Shown one piece after another: positions 18,219-27,435 of a stretch of DNA of 64,000 nt (positions are counted from its first letter, which is position 1; each line of letters starts with the position of its first letter). The notes beneath the pieces are model-generated. The model had not been told where the DNA came from. It saw only the letters and a program-made list of their open reading frames with translations, and searched no databases. The stretch covers positions 124,001-188,000 of the forward strand of contig NZ_VRLS01000012.1 of the NCBI RefSeq assembly GCF_008017825.1, in the 5' to 3' direction. This stretch comes from Mesonia sp008017825. Its GTDB lineage: Bacteria; Bacteroidota; Bacteroidia; Flavobacteriales; Flavobacteriaceae. A program made the position numbers and the translations under genes.

Positions 18219-19352
18219 ATGTTGTTTTCAGAAATTTTAGGTTTAGACCACATTAAGAAGCATCTTACCACGAGTATAGATAGCGGAAGAATACCTCATG
18301 CTCAACTTTTTGTAGGTAAAAACGGGAGCGGAACTTTGCCTACTGCCATTGCTTATGCAAGGTATTTATTGTGCAATGACAGCGATAGAAAAGAGGCTTG
18401 TAATCTTGCGTTTAACAAACTTGCTCATCCAGATTTACATTTTACTTATCCTGTTGCAAACAATGATAAAATAAAAAAGAACGCTGCTGCGGAAGATTTT
18501 ACTGCCGAGTGGCGAGAGTTTGTTCTATCTTTTCCTTACGGGAGTGTATTTGATTGGTATCAAACCCTAGGAATAGAAAACAAACAAGGAAATATTAGTG
18601 TTAGAGATGCTCAAAATATTCTTAAGACTCTAAGTTTAAAATCTTATGAAGGAGGTTACAAAGTGATGATTATTTGGGAAGCCGATAAATTAAACACTTC
18701 TGCTTCTAACAAATTATTAAAACTAATTGAAGAGCCGCCAGAGAAAACCATTTTCATTTTAGTTACAGAAAATGAAGAGCAAATTTTACAAACTATCCGT
18801 TCGCGTTGCCAAGCATTACATTTTCCTCCGTTAGGGGAAAGCGTTATCGCAAAAGCATTAGAAGAAAAGGGGGTCGCTTCCGCGGAAGCGATAAAAATAG
18901 CGCACAAATCTGACGGAAGTTATACGTTAGCATTGCATATGCTAGAGCATCACGAGAGTGAAGACTTATTTGAAAGTTGGTTTATCACTTGGGTAAGATC
19001 TGCGTTTAGAGCAAAGGGTAATAAAGCTGCCATTAAAGATATTTTACAGTGGAGCGAAGATATTGCTGCTACAGGAAGAGAAACCCAAAAGAAATTTTTA
19101 CACTATTGTCTCGATTTTTTTAGACAAGCTTTACTGTACAATTATAACAGTCAATCTCTAGTTTATTTAGAGCCAGAAACTCCCGGGTTTGAGCTTAAAA
19201 AATTCGCTCCGTTTATACATAGTAATAATATTTTGCAAATTACTGAAGAGGTAGAAAAGGCTATCTATCATATAGAACGCAATGTAAATTCTAAAATTAC
19301 TTTGGCAGATTTATCTATAAAACTTACTCGTTTATTACATCAAAAAGAATAA
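18219..19352 (+). CDS. holB: DNA polymerase III delta'-like subunit
   Basis: 377 residues of the clamp-loader AAA+ type. It starts with the family pattern FSEILGLDHIKKHLTTSIDSGRIPHAQLF, then a P-loop-like GKNGSGT (about 33-39), NKLLKLIEEPPEKTIFILVTE, and the sensor motif TIRSRCQ. Delta' joins delta and tau/gamma to load the sliding clamp. The loop lacks the standard GKT ending, as usual for delta' which does not hydrolyse ATP. It is divergent from pgk. Codons for Ala-Ser-Ala-Glu-Ala near residue 224 form a perfect 16-bp palindrome. Confidence 0.85.
   Translation: MLFSEILGLDHIKKHLTTSIDSGRIPHAQLFVGKNGSGTLPTAIAYARYLLCNDSDRKEACNLAFNKLAHPDLHFTYPVANNDKIKKNAAAEDFTAEWREFVLSFPYGSVFDWYQTLGIENKQGNISVRDAQNILKTLSLKSYEGGYKVMIIWEADKLNTSASNKLLKLIEEPPEKTIFILVTENEEQILQTIRSRCQALHFPPLGESVIAKALEEKGVASAEAIKIAHKSDGSYTLALHMLEHHESEDLFESWFITWVRSAFRAKGNKAAIKDILQWSEDIAATGRETQKKFLHYCLDFFRQALLYNYNSQSLVYLEPETPGFELKKFAPFIHSNNILQITEEVEKAIYHIERNVNSKITLADLSIKLTRLLHQKE
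18875..18890. repeat. Palindrome CGCTTCCGCGGAAGCG inside holB
   Basis: Perfect 16-bp palindrome and the longest member of the dispersed family. Read in frame as Ala-Ser-Ala-Glu-Ala, exactly as in rfbD although the two genes are unrelated and on opposite strands. Confidence 0.85.
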
Positions 19353-19368
19353 GTATTACAATACAAAC

Positions 19369-19402
19369 AAAAAAAAGCCTGCTAAATAGCAGGCTTTTTT
19401 TT
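19369..19402. terminator. Bidirectional terminator between holB and OmpH-like gene
   Basis: Stem AGCCTGCT (19376-19383) and AGCAGGCT (19388-19395), loop of four, with A-run before and T-run after. Serves both converging genes. Confidence 0.88.
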
Positions 19403-19417
19403 ATAATAAGATTCAGC

Positions 19418-19930
19418 TTATTTTGCACTTTCATTTAATGCTTTTAAAACTTCTTCTGTAATATCTCTACCTTCTTTTGCATACATAATGTTAGCCGACT
19501 CGTTAGAGCCAAAAATGTAAGTATATCCATTTTTCTCTCCATAGTCTGCCACAAAATCTTTTACTTTAGTAATCAATGAGTCAATTACCACGTCGCTTTC
19601 CTCTCTAAGTTGGTTGCTTTGCATTTGCTGCTGACGCTGTAACTGCTGCTGCTTTTGCATAAGCATAGATTCTTTTTCTTGCTTTTCTGCAGATGATAAC
19701 GAAGCAGATTGCTGTTGATACTGTTGTACTTCTAATTGAAATTGTTGAGCTACAGAATCTAATTCTTTTTTAAGCTTTTCAGACTTTTTGGTAAATTTCG
19801 CTTCAGTAGATTTCATTTCTTTAAAATCTTGAATCAATTGTGAATTATCTACATAAGCAGTTTTTTCTTGATTACAAGAAGATAATACTACCGCACCAAA
19901 AACTAAAAGGATGACTTTCTTCATTTTCAT
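19418..19930 (-). CDS. OmpH/Skp-family periplasmic chaperone-like lipoprotein
   Basis: 170 residues from the ATG at 19930 (MKMKKVILLVFGAVVLSSC), a lipoprotein signal with Cys near residue 19; a longer frame with 25 more codons would bury the signal. The body is a Gln/Glu-rich helical coiled coil (KEMKSTEAKFTKKSEKLKKE; QQQLQRQQQMQSNQ) and ends with KDFVADYGEKNGYTYIFGSN, the Skp-like C-terminal cap. Family members hold outer-membrane proteins during transport. The lipid anchor differs from soluble E. coli Skp but is common in flavobacteria. Confidence 0.82.
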   Translation of the reverse strand: MKMKKVILLVFGAVVLSSCNQEKTAYVDNSQLIQDFKEMKSTEAKFTKKSEKLKKELDSVAQQFQLEVQQYQQQSASLSSAEKQEKESMLMQKQQQLQRQQQMQSNQLREESDVVIDSLITKVKDFVADYGEKNGYTYIFGSNESANIMYAKEGRDITEEVLKALNESAK

Positions 19931-20130
19931 TTTATTAAAATTTTTTGCTAAAGTAATAAGTATTCTATAAAAACCTGATTTAAATAAACATATATTTAAA
20001 ATCAATTCTAAAATAAATTCCTATAGATATTATCTATGTAAAATTATTAAATATAGTGTTGTTTAGGAGTTTGATTTATTTAGAGACACTATATTTACTA
20101 CATTAACACATGAAACGCTCTTAAAACGGC

Positions 20131-20979
20131 TTATTTGGCTTTTTGAAAGGTATAAATATGAGAAGAATAGTTTTGAATGGTTTTAGCTTTGAAATTACTC
20201 TTTAAACCCACCTTAAATGCTTTAAAATAATTTGGAGACTTATTTCTATATTTTTCAGATAATAAACTTACATAAAAAGAATCAAACCAAAGTGGATGAA
20301 TTGATTTTTGTACAAAATTATATTTAGTAAATAATCTTTTAATACCTTTTTTTGAAAAATGCCATAAATGTCTTGGTACATCATAGGCTGCCCAATACTC
20401 CTTATAGTATTTTGCATCGTAGCTTTCAAAATTAGGAACAGCAATTACTAAAACTCCGTTTGGCTTTAATAAATGATGAAACTGTTCAATTTGTTCTTTT
20501 AGATTTGGAATATGTTCTAATACATGCCACAGTGTAATGACATCAAACTTTTCATTATTGAAACTTGATAAATCTCTTAATAAATTTAGATTTTTGCTTT
20601 TGGCTAAGTTTCTTGCTTTTTCGTTTGGTTCTACTCCACTTACCCTCCAATTATGCTTAGAAATATATTGTAAAAAATCTCCTGTTCCTGCACCAATATC
20701 TAAGATTGTTTTTTCTTCGGTAGCAAATGAATTGATCAATTTTAGCTTCTGCACAAGCATCATTTTTTTTACAGATTGATACGCTTTATCAAATAGACTT
20801 TTTGAAGAATCTGTATGCGAAATATAATCTTCACTTTTATAATATGAAGGAAGTTCTTCTAAAGAAGGTTGCGGATGAGTTATTAAAATATCCTTTTCAG
20901 CATTCCAAATTAATTGAAATTCTTTTTGAGAAACCGTATAATCTTTACAAGATAGATAAACCTCAGTCGTTTTTTCCAT
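20131..20979 (-). CDS. Class I SAM-dependent methyltransferase
   Basis: 282 residues. An N-terminal segment of about 90 residues is followed by the SAM-binding motif ILDIGAGTGDFL (about 94-105), acidic loop VEPNEKA, and LWHVLEHIPNL (post-motif II). The layout fits Methyltransf_23-type enzymes often used on sugars, lipids or quinones. The substrate cannot be told. It starts 3 bp after the small lipoprotein gene ends, so it is probably co-transcribed with it and possibly with mnmG. Confidence 0.85.
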   Translation of the reverse strand: MEKTTEVYLSCKDYTVSQKEFQLIWNAEKDILITHPQPSLEELPSYYKSEDYISHTDSSKSLFDKAYQSVKKMMLVQKLKLINSFATEEKTILDIGAGTGDFLQYISKHNWRVSGVEPNEKARNLAKSKNLNLLRDLSSFNNEKFDVITLWHVLEHIPNLKEQIEQFHHLLKPNGVLVIAVPNFESYDAKYYKEYWAAYDVPRHLWHFSKKGIKRLFTKYNFVQKSIHPLWFDSFYVSLLSEKYRNKSPNYFKAFKVGLKSNFKAKTIQNYSSHIYTFQKAK

Positions 20980-20982
20980 GGC

Positions 20983-21483
20983 TTAATTTAGATAATTTTT
21001 ATAACGAAGAAGTTTATTAATAATGGCTTTACTCATCATAGAAGGAGGTGATAAAACATCTTTACCGTTTTCGTCGGTGACTTGGATATGCACGTAATGA
21101 TAATAAATTGTATCGGGATTAGGATCTTTATTCTTATCTAATCTCTCATTATCGGTTTCTAAAGCTTCCCTTATCATAAATCCTAAAAAGTTTACCATTA
21201 CATCTTTATCTTTACTTGTATAAATAAAAACGTTTAAATTCTCATCAGGAAAAAGCTGATCTGTGGTAAAATTAAGAGGCATATAAGGTAAATCCATCTT
21301 AAAGAATAAGATAGATTGCTTTTCAAAATCTTTTTCATTCCCCGAATATTCAAATATAAATGTAGAAAGAGCTTCTTCTTTATTGTGATCTAATTCATAA
21401 ACATCTATTTTTTTTGCCCTATGTGTATAAAAACACGATTGAAACAATATGGAAACACAAAATAGAATTAAAAACTTCTTCAT
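20983..21483 (-). CDS. Hypothetical lipoprotein, 166 aa
   Basis: I do not recognise the family. It starts with a lipoprotein signal (KKFLILFCVSILFQSC, Cys about 17) and has a mixed alpha/beta composition rich in acidic residues and Tyr-His (DTIYYHYVHIQVTDENG). It lies between mnmG (33 bp upstream, with a parS-like palindrome in the gap) and the methyltransferase (3 bp). Probably a periplasmic or outer-membrane-attached protein. Confidence 0.7.
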   Translation of the reverse strand: MKKFLILFCVSILFQSCFYTHRAKKIDVYELDHNKEEALSTFIFEYSGNEKDFEKQSILFFKMDLPYMPLNFTTDQLFPDENLNVFIYTSKDKDVMVNFLGFMIREALETDNERLDKNKDPNPDTIYYHYVHIQVTDENGKDVLSPPSMMSKAIINKLLRYKNYLN

Positions 21484-21492
21484 TTTATAACA

Positions 21493-21508
21493 TGTTCCAC
21501 GTGGAACA
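21493..21508. other. parS-like centromere site, copy 1
   Basis: TGTTCCACGTGGAACA, a perfect 16-bp palindrome (18 bp with flanking A/T). It matches the bacterial ParB-binding parS pattern TGTTNCACGTGNAACA. It lies in the 33-bp gap after mnmG. An identical copy lies on the other side of mnmG. Confidence 0.8.
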
Positions 21509-21516
21509 TTTAAAAT

Positions 21517-23388
21517 TTATCTTCCTAAATACACCAATAAAACTGAAATATCTGCCGGACTTACTCCACTTACACGAGAAGCTTGTGAAACCGTAGTAGG
21601 CTGAATTTTATTTAATTTTTCCCTAGCTTCTAAAGACATCGATTGGATAGGAGAATAATCAAAATTTGCAGGAATTTTTAAATTTTCTAAACGTTGAAGT
21701 TTATCTGCATTATTCTTTTCCTTATCAATATAACCCGAATACTTAACTTGTATTTCAGCTTGTTCTAAAACCTCTTCATCTAATTGATGTTTCTGCACGT
21801 AATTTTCTACAGCCTCAAATTTTCTAACATCTTGCATAGTTATATTAGGTCTTGCAAAAAGTTTAAACATCTTACCACTTTGTTTTACTAAAGCAGAATT
21901 GTTTTCTTCTAAAACAGGGTTTGCTTCTTCAGGAGAAACGCTTGTTTCTTTAAAGAAATTTACGAAATTTTGAGAAGCCTCTTTTTTCTCATGCATTCTT
22001 TTTAATCTTTTCTCTGAGGCTAAACCAATATTATAGCTTTTCTCCGTTAAACGGAAATCTGCATTATCTTGTCTTAACAACGTACGATACTCTGCACGAG
22101 AGGTAAACATTCTATATGGCTCTTCTGTACCTTTTGTAATTAGATCGTCTATAAGAACCCCTATATATGCTTCATCTCTTTTTAATATAAATACTTCTCT
22201 TTCTTGAACTTTTAAAGCAGCGTTTATTCCTGCCATCAACCCTTGAGAAGCCGCTTCTTCATAACCAGTAGTTCCGTTAATTTGACCCGCAAAATAAAGC
22301 CCTTTAACCAATTTGGTTTCTAAGGTATGTTTTAGCTGCGTTGGTGGAAAATAATCGTATTCTATCGCATAACCAGGTCTAAAGAATTTGACGTTATCAA
22401 AACCTGCTACAGATTTTAGAGCTTTGTATTGAACATCTTCTGGTAAACTAGTAGAAAAACCATTAACATAATATTCTACGGTATTCCATCCTTCTGGCTC
22501 TACAAACAATTGATGACGATCTTTATCTGCAAATCGGTTAATTTTATCTTCTATACTCGGGCAATATCTTGGTCCGACGCTTTCGATTCTACCATTAAAC
22601 ATTGGAGAACGATCAAAGCCTTCACGTAAAAGATCATGCACTTGAGTAGAAGTGTATGTCATATGACAGGAACGTTGATTCTTTAAAGGCTGTGTGGTAT
22701 CTAAATAAGAAAATTTAGCTGGTACTTCATCTCCTGGTTGCTCAATCATTTTAGAGAAATCTAAAGAACGACCATCTACTCTTGGAGGTGTACCCGTTTT
22801 CATTCTACCAGATTCAAAACCTAATTCAACGAGATCTGCAGTAATCCCTGTTGCAGCTCTTTCGCCTGCTCTACCTCCACCAAAGTTTTTATCACCAATG
22901 TGAATTAATCCGTTAAGGAAAGTTCCGTTGGTAAGAATGACAGATTTGGCTTTAATTTCAATTCCTAAAGAAGTTTTCACCCCCTTAATTTCCTCACCTT
23001 CAATAATTAATCCTGAAACCATTTCTTGATAAAAATCAAGATTTTTAGTTTTTTCCAGCATCAATCTCCAGTCTTCAGCAAAACGCATACGATCACTTTG
23101 TACTCTAGGACTCCACATAGCAGGTCCCTTACTTTTATTAAGCATTTTGAATTGTATAGCACTGGTATCACTAACGATACCACTATAACCTCCTAATGCA
23201 TCAATTTCGCGAACGATTTGTCCTTTTGCGATACCTCCCATTGCAGGATTACAAGACATTTGTGCAATATTTTGAAGGCTCATAGTAATTAATAAAGTCT
23301 TACTACCCATATTTGCAGCAGAAGCAGCTGCTTCACTACCGGCGTGACCACCACCAACAACTATTACGTCATATTCATCTAAAAACAT
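21517..23388 (-). CDS. mnmG: tRNA uridine 5-carboxymethylaminomethyl modification enzyme MnmG (GidA)
   Basis: 623 residues. FAD-binding GGGHAGSEAA near residues 12-21, MSCNPAMGGIAKGQIVREIDALGG, GTFLNGLIHIG, and the C-terminal helical domain ending in SGVSPADISVLLVYL. With MnmE it modifies the wobble uridine of tRNAs reading A/G-ending codons. Full length with no missing motifs. gidA often lies near chromosome origins in bacteria, and here it is flanked by two parS-like sites. Confidence 0.97.
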   Translation of the reverse strand: MFLDEYDVIVVGGGHAGSEAAASAANMGSKTLLITMSLQNIAQMSCNPAMGGIAKGQIVREIDALGGYSGIVSDTSAIQFKMLNKSKGPAMWSPRVQSDRMRFAEDWRLMLEKTKNLDFYQEMVSGLIIEGEEIKGVKTSLGIEIKAKSVILTNGTFLNGLIHIGDKNFGGGRAGERAATGITADLVELGFESGRMKTGTPPRVDGRSLDFSKMIEQPGDEVPAKFSYLDTTQPLKNQRSCHMTYTSTQVHDLLREGFDRSPMFNGRIESVGPRYCPSIEDKINRFADKDRHQLFVEPEGWNTVEYYVNGFSTSLPEDVQYKALKSVAGFDNVKFFRPGYAIEYDYFPPTQLKHTLETKLVKGLYFAGQINGTTGYEEAASQGLMAGINAALKVQEREVFILKRDEAYIGVLIDDLITKGTEEPYRMFTSRAEYRTLLRQDNADFRLTEKSYNIGLASEKRLKRMHEKKEASQNFVNFFKETSVSPEEANPVLEENNSALVKQSGKMFKLFARPNITMQDVRKFEAVENYVQKHQLDEEVLEQAEIQVKYSGYIDKEKNNADKLQRLENLKIPANFDYSPIQSMSLEAREKLNKIQPTTVSQASRVSGVSPADISVLLVYLGR

Positions 23389-23399
23389 AAAAATACCTC

Positions 23400-23819
23400 C
23401 TATTGTTCCACGTGGAACATTTTCATTTTTTCATTTTCTTTCTCTGTCATTAGCGCTTGTTCTTCGTCAGTTTTATCATTAAAACCGCAAAGATGTAAAA
23501 CACCGTGACACATTACCCGTCGAAGTTCAGTTTCAAAACTTACATCAAAATCTTGAGCATTATCTCTCACTCTTTCTGTAGATATATAAATATCACTGTT
23601 TACTTGTTTACCCATATTGTAATTGAATGTTATAATATCGGTTAACGTATCGTGATTTAAAAAATCATTATTTAAGTTGAGTAAATAATCGTCATCACAA
23701 AAAATATAATTAATCTCACCTTCAGAATGACCTTCAGAATTTATAATAGAAGAAATCCACTCTTCATAGGTGGACTTATTCTCTAAAGTAAAATCATTTT
23801 CACTAAAAAATTGAATCAT
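23400..23819 (-). CDS. ybeY: Endoribonuclease YbeY (rRNA maturation factor)
   Basis: 139 residues of the UPF0054 family, needed for 16S rRNA 3'-end maturation and ribosome quality control. The metal motif reads HGVLHLCGFND, so the first two His are present, but the third His of the classical HGxLHLxGYDH is not in place (FNDK). The last codons (Met-Phe-His-Val-Glu-Gln-stop) are encoded by the second parS-like palindrome. Its ATG overlaps the stop of the DUF4175 gene by 1 bp. Confidence 0.92.
   Translation of the reverse strand: MIQFFSENDFTLENKSTYEEWISSIINSEGHSEGEINYIFCDDDYLLNLNNDFLNHDTLTDIITFNYNMGKQVNSDIYISTERVRDNAQDFDVSFETELRRVMCHGVLHLCGFNDKTDEEQALMTEKENEKMKMFHVEQ
23404..23419. other. parS-like centromere site, copy 2
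   Basis: Second exact TGTTCCACGTGGAACA, 1911 bp from the first. It lies inside the final codons of ybeY, so the protein end FHVEQ is dictated by the site. Two exact copies this close cannot be chance. Confidence 0.82.
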
Positions 23820-26800
23820 TATTCTTGTGTAAAATATTCTTTAACTATCTCCTGATAATTTTTTTGCAAAGGTAAGGCTTGTCTATTTAATATTTCAGTA
23901 GTATTAAAATAATCTTTAGCCTTTGTTTTTAAACGGTTAGCTTCATTAGAATATTCTTTTTCGTTGCTTTGAGATATCCTTTTTTGTTCTTCTCCTTGTT
24001 TTATTAAAGCTTTTTCCATTTCTAATAAGCGGTGCTCAATATTCTTCATTTTACTACCAGTATTTTGGGTAACGCCTTTGGTTAGCAATTCATCTTCTAT
24101 CTGTTCCATCGCACGGGATAATTGCTGAGCCTCTTTTCCTAAACCTTGTTGTTGGATAATATCATTTAATTGCATCCTCAAAGATTGTTGTTCTTTAAAA
24201 ATTTCAAAAAGCTCTTTACTCATTTTTTCTGAATCTCCATCTCCTCCACTCTCTCCATTGCTACCTTGACTACCAGGTTTACCTTCCCCAGGCTTTTGTC
24301 CCTTTTCACCATCTTTTCCTTCTTGGCCATCCCCAGGTTTTTTACCGTTTGGTGAATCACCCTTCTTTTGTCCCTCTCCAGGTTTCTTTCCTTTTTCTCC
24401 AGCTTTTTCTCCTAATTCTCCTTGTTTCTTTATTATATCTTTTAATTGAAATCCAGCTCCTTGACCTTCTCCTTCCTTACCCTTTCCGCTAGAACCTTGT
24501 CCTTTTCCTTTTGCGTTCATCTGCATCTGCATCTGATCTAAACTTTCATTCAACATATTAGCCAAATCATTTGCACCTTTAAACACGTATTGCTGACTGG
24601 CAACTCCTCTTGATAATTGATTTTCTGCAAAACGTTCTAAGGATTTATCAATATTAAAATTAATATCTGTAATTACTGATGTTATATTTTCAGATATCAT
24701 AGGGTTTCTAGAAGCCAAAGCAAACAAACTATCATCTACGTGCTTAAAGTTTTCTTTTAAACTTTGCTGTTGTTTAAGATTTTGTACATAACGCGGACTA
24801 TTATCATTTAGCGATTCAAATTGAAGCATAAGATCTTCTTGTTCGAAAGAAAAAGTAATCAAATTATCTAAAATCTGACGTAGCATTTCGGCGTCTTCTT
24901 TCATTTGATCAGCTCCTGATTGAGCCATCATAGATTGCATTTTTTTTGACATCTGTTGCATCTTTTCAGCAGCAGATTTTTGCTTTTGTTGTGCAGATTT
25001 TTTTTGTGGTGATGAAGAAGAATTCTCTTCACTTTCATTTTTTTCTAAATCCTCTTTCGCTCCTTCCTGATCTTTTTTTATGGCATTTTCTTGAGATTCT
25101 TCCCTCGGCATATCCATAGGCTCTTTAAGCTGCTCATTTTCTTTTTCAAGCTCATCCATTTCTTTTTGAATATCTTCAAAATCTTTGTTCAATTCTTCTT
25201 GAGCTTCAGCGGTATTTTCTTCTTCCTGCAAACTTAATTTCTCTTGTTCTTTGGCTAATTCGTCTAAATCTGAAGCTATCTTTTCTGCTTTTTGCTCTAC
25301 ATAATAGCGTTTCGTTAATTCTAGCAATTGCTCTAAAGATTTTTGCTGAGTTGTATTTCGTTTAGATAATTCTTCCATTTGCTTGTGCAAATTTTCTTTA
25401 TCTAACTTTTCTTGATATTTTTCTAACTCTTCTAACAGCTTATTGTCCTTTTCAATTTCTTGCTGACTTTTTTCTATACGTTGTTCAAGTTCCTTTTTAA
25501 ATGGATCGTTGGTTTTTAATTCTTGCAAATTTTGTTTCATCTTTTCGGTGTAAGATTTCATCAATTCATCTTGTCGACGTTGTCTTTCCGTAAAGTTTTT
25601 TAGCTTTTCTTTGTCTTGATAATTCAGTTGTTTCTTCTCACGTTGAGATTGGTCTAACTGTTTCATTTGCTCATTACTCTCTTTCATTTCTTTAAGAGAT
25701 TCACTCATACCTTCAATCGCATTTTCTTGATTGTTTAGGTTCTTTTCTTTCTTTTCTATATCGGTAAGTAATTGATAACCAAAAACTTCACTTTTTTTAG
25801 ATTTATAGTTATGAACTGCATCATTATCAGTTACTTGAAAATAAAACTCATAAGGAACATCTTTTTCCAATTCTAAATCATTAGGAAATTGATAGTAAAA
25901 TTCGGCGTAATCTTTTCCGTTAAACGGAAGTTTTTTTGTTTCTATATTTTCACGATCACGAATAGGATAATACACAATTTGTAAATTGGTAATAGCATGG
26001 TCATCTGTTATTGTTCCTTTAAAATAATGAATATCGATGTTAGTAGAATCTTCCTTCTTCTTTACTTCTATGGTTGGGAATTCATCTTTAATCACCTTTA
26101 ATGAGTAGTACAATTTTTCGTAATCTTTCAATGCTTTATTACTAGTCACTACCACGTAATCTAGAGAATTGTAAATACTTTTTTCTAATAAAAATTCACT
26201 TTTTTGTTTAGTAAAATTATACAAACTATCGGCTAAATTTAGCTGAACCTCATCGGTGGCATTGGTCATTAATTGCCATGTTACTTTTGTTCCTTCAGGA
26301 ATAGTTGCATTTCCAGTTCCCTCGATTACTTCATCGGTTTGATTGATGTACGAAGGATAATCTAAAAACATTTTAAAATCTACAAGCGTTGGGACTTGAG
26401 TCACTTCAATTTCATAAGGTCGAGAGGTAACTTTGTTGGAGCTTAAATAAAATTGAGTATTCCTTTTAATCCGTGTAAACGTATATTCAAAAACGCCAGG
26501 AGTTATTTGTTTTAATACAAATTCTTTATCATTGATATGAATTTTCGCCGTTTCCGGAATTAATTTTCCTGCCGTAGAGATTTTTAGCGTCACTTCATCA
26601 TTCTCCTTTACTTGAAGTTTACTTTCATCTATCTTAAAATAAAATGGCGCTGGAGGTTCATATTCAGTTTCATAATTTACCACTCGCGCATAACTATCTG
26701 TAAATAATTGTTCGTTCCCAGAAATATAAATAGCCAAAAAAATGGCTAGTGGTATTACGGCATACTTTAAATAACTTAAGTTGTGCTTAAAGTTAATTGC

Positions 26801-27232
26801 CGTAGAAAAAGGGACTGGTTGTAATTCTTTAGATTTTTGCTCAATACTTGCCAATAAAAGATCAGAGTCTTGAGCTTGTTTCCCTTTTTGTAATTGAAGT
26901 ACATTTAAAAGCTTATCATCTACTTGGGGAAAATGTTTCCCAATCATATAAGATGCTTCTTCGTGACTTATTCCTCCTGAAAGTTTAAAAAGTTTGGTTA
27001 TGGGAATGATAATAAATTTGACAAATAGACCAACTTCTACCCCAACGAAAATCCAAAATAGAATACTTCTCCCCAGAGAACTAAACCATAAAAAATATTC
27101 TAAAAAAACAATGATGAGAAAGTATAAGAAACCGATCGCAAAAAATAAAATGGCTCCTTTTAAAAGTTCATTGATATAAAACTTCTTAATAAAACCTTCT
27201 AGCTTGTGATGTATTTCTTGGTAATTGCTCAT
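23819..27232 (-). CDS. DUF4175 family large membrane protein
   Basis: 1137 residues from the ATG at 27232 (MSNYQEIHHKLEGF); the 13 extra codons upstream look non-coding. Two hydrophobic segments lie at about 25-50 and 55-80 and another at about 165-180, then beta-rich domains, then several hundred residues of Glu/Lys/Gln coiled coil, and a Gly/Lys/Gln low-complexity stretch (GKGQGSSGKGKEGEGQ) near 930-1050. This is the Bacteroidota DUF4175 layout; function unknown, often near vWA/MoxR-type genes elsewhere. Here it heads a run with ybeY and mnmG. Confidence 0.82.
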   Translation of the reverse strand: MSNYQEIHHKLEGFIKKFYINELLKGAILFFAIGFLYFLIIVFLEYFLWFSSLGRSILFWIFVGVEVGLFVKFIIIPITKLFKLSGGISHEEASYMIGKHFPQVDDKLLNVLQLQKGKQAQDSDLLLASIEQKSKELQPVPFSTAINFKHNLSYLKYAVIPLAIFLAIYISGNEQLFTDSYARVVNYETEYEPPAPFYFKIDESKLQVKENDEVTLKISTAGKLIPETAKIHINDKEFVLKQITPGVFEYTFTRIKRNTQFYLSSNKVTSRPYEIEVTQVPTLVDFKMFLDYPSYINQTDEVIEGTGNATIPEGTKVTWQLMTNATDEVQLNLADSLYNFTKQKSEFLLEKSIYNSLDYVVVTSNKALKDYEKLYYSLKVIKDEFPTIEVKKKEDSTNIDIHYFKGTITDDHAITNLQIVYYPIRDRENIETKKLPFNGKDYAEFYYQFPNDLELEKDVPYEFYFQVTDNDAVHNYKSKKSEVFGYQLLTDIEKKEKNLNNQENAIEGMSESLKEMKESNEQMKQLDQSQREKKQLNYQDKEKLKNFTERQRRQDELMKSYTEKMKQNLQELKTNDPFKKELEQRIEKSQQEIEKDNKLLEELEKYQEKLDKENLHKQMEELSKRNTTQQKSLEQLLELTKRYYVEQKAEKIASDLDELAKEQEKLSLQEEENTAEAQEELNKDFEDIQKEMDELEKENEQLKEPMDMPREESQENAIKKDQEGAKEDLEKNESEENSSSSPQKKSAQQKQKSAAEKMQQMSKKMQSMMAQSGADQMKEDAEMLRQILDNLITFSFEQEDLMLQFESLNDNSPRYVQNLKQQQSLKENFKHVDDSLFALASRNPMISENITSVITDINFNIDKSLERFAENQLSRGVASQQYVFKGANDLANMLNESLDQMQMQMNAKGKGQGSSGKGKEGEGQGAGFQLKDIIKKQGELGEKAGEKGKKPGEGQKKGDSPNGKKPGDGQEGKDGEKGQKPGEGKPGSQGSNGESGGDGDSEKMSKELFEIFKEQQSLRMQLNDIIQQQGLGKEAQQLSRAMEQIEDELLTKGVTQNTGSKMKNIEHRLLEMEKALIKQGEEQKRISQSNEKEYSNEANRLKTKAKDYFNTTEILNRQALPLQKNYQEIVKEYFTQE

Positions 27233-27412
27233 AAAGTTGCTCCTCTTCTTCTCTAACCTATAAAAGTACATAATTTACTCGATAATTGAGATTTAAATAT
27301 TTAAACGCTTATATCATATATTAAATAGTCATTGTCCCAATGTTAGATTAGTAACTAACACAAATGCTTAAATACGATCTAAACTCTATTCGTTTACTTC
27401 TTAAGAACATGG

Positions 27413-27420
27413 TATATTTG
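27413..27420 (+). promoter_or_regulatory. -7 promoter element of gltX (TATATTTG)
   Basis: Exact TAnnTTTG match 15 bp before the ATG at 27436. It lies inside the longer open frame that begins at 27364, so the longer start is unlikely. A -33 element is not clear. Confidence 0.55.
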
Positions 27421-27435
27421 CCAAAAAATAATTTC

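Noticed and set aside
21414..21596. Plus-strand 60-codon ORF running through a parS-like site
   Set aside because: It lies antisense to the mnmG and lipoprotein ends and its composition has no protein-like pattern; the palindrome explains its MFHVEH segment.
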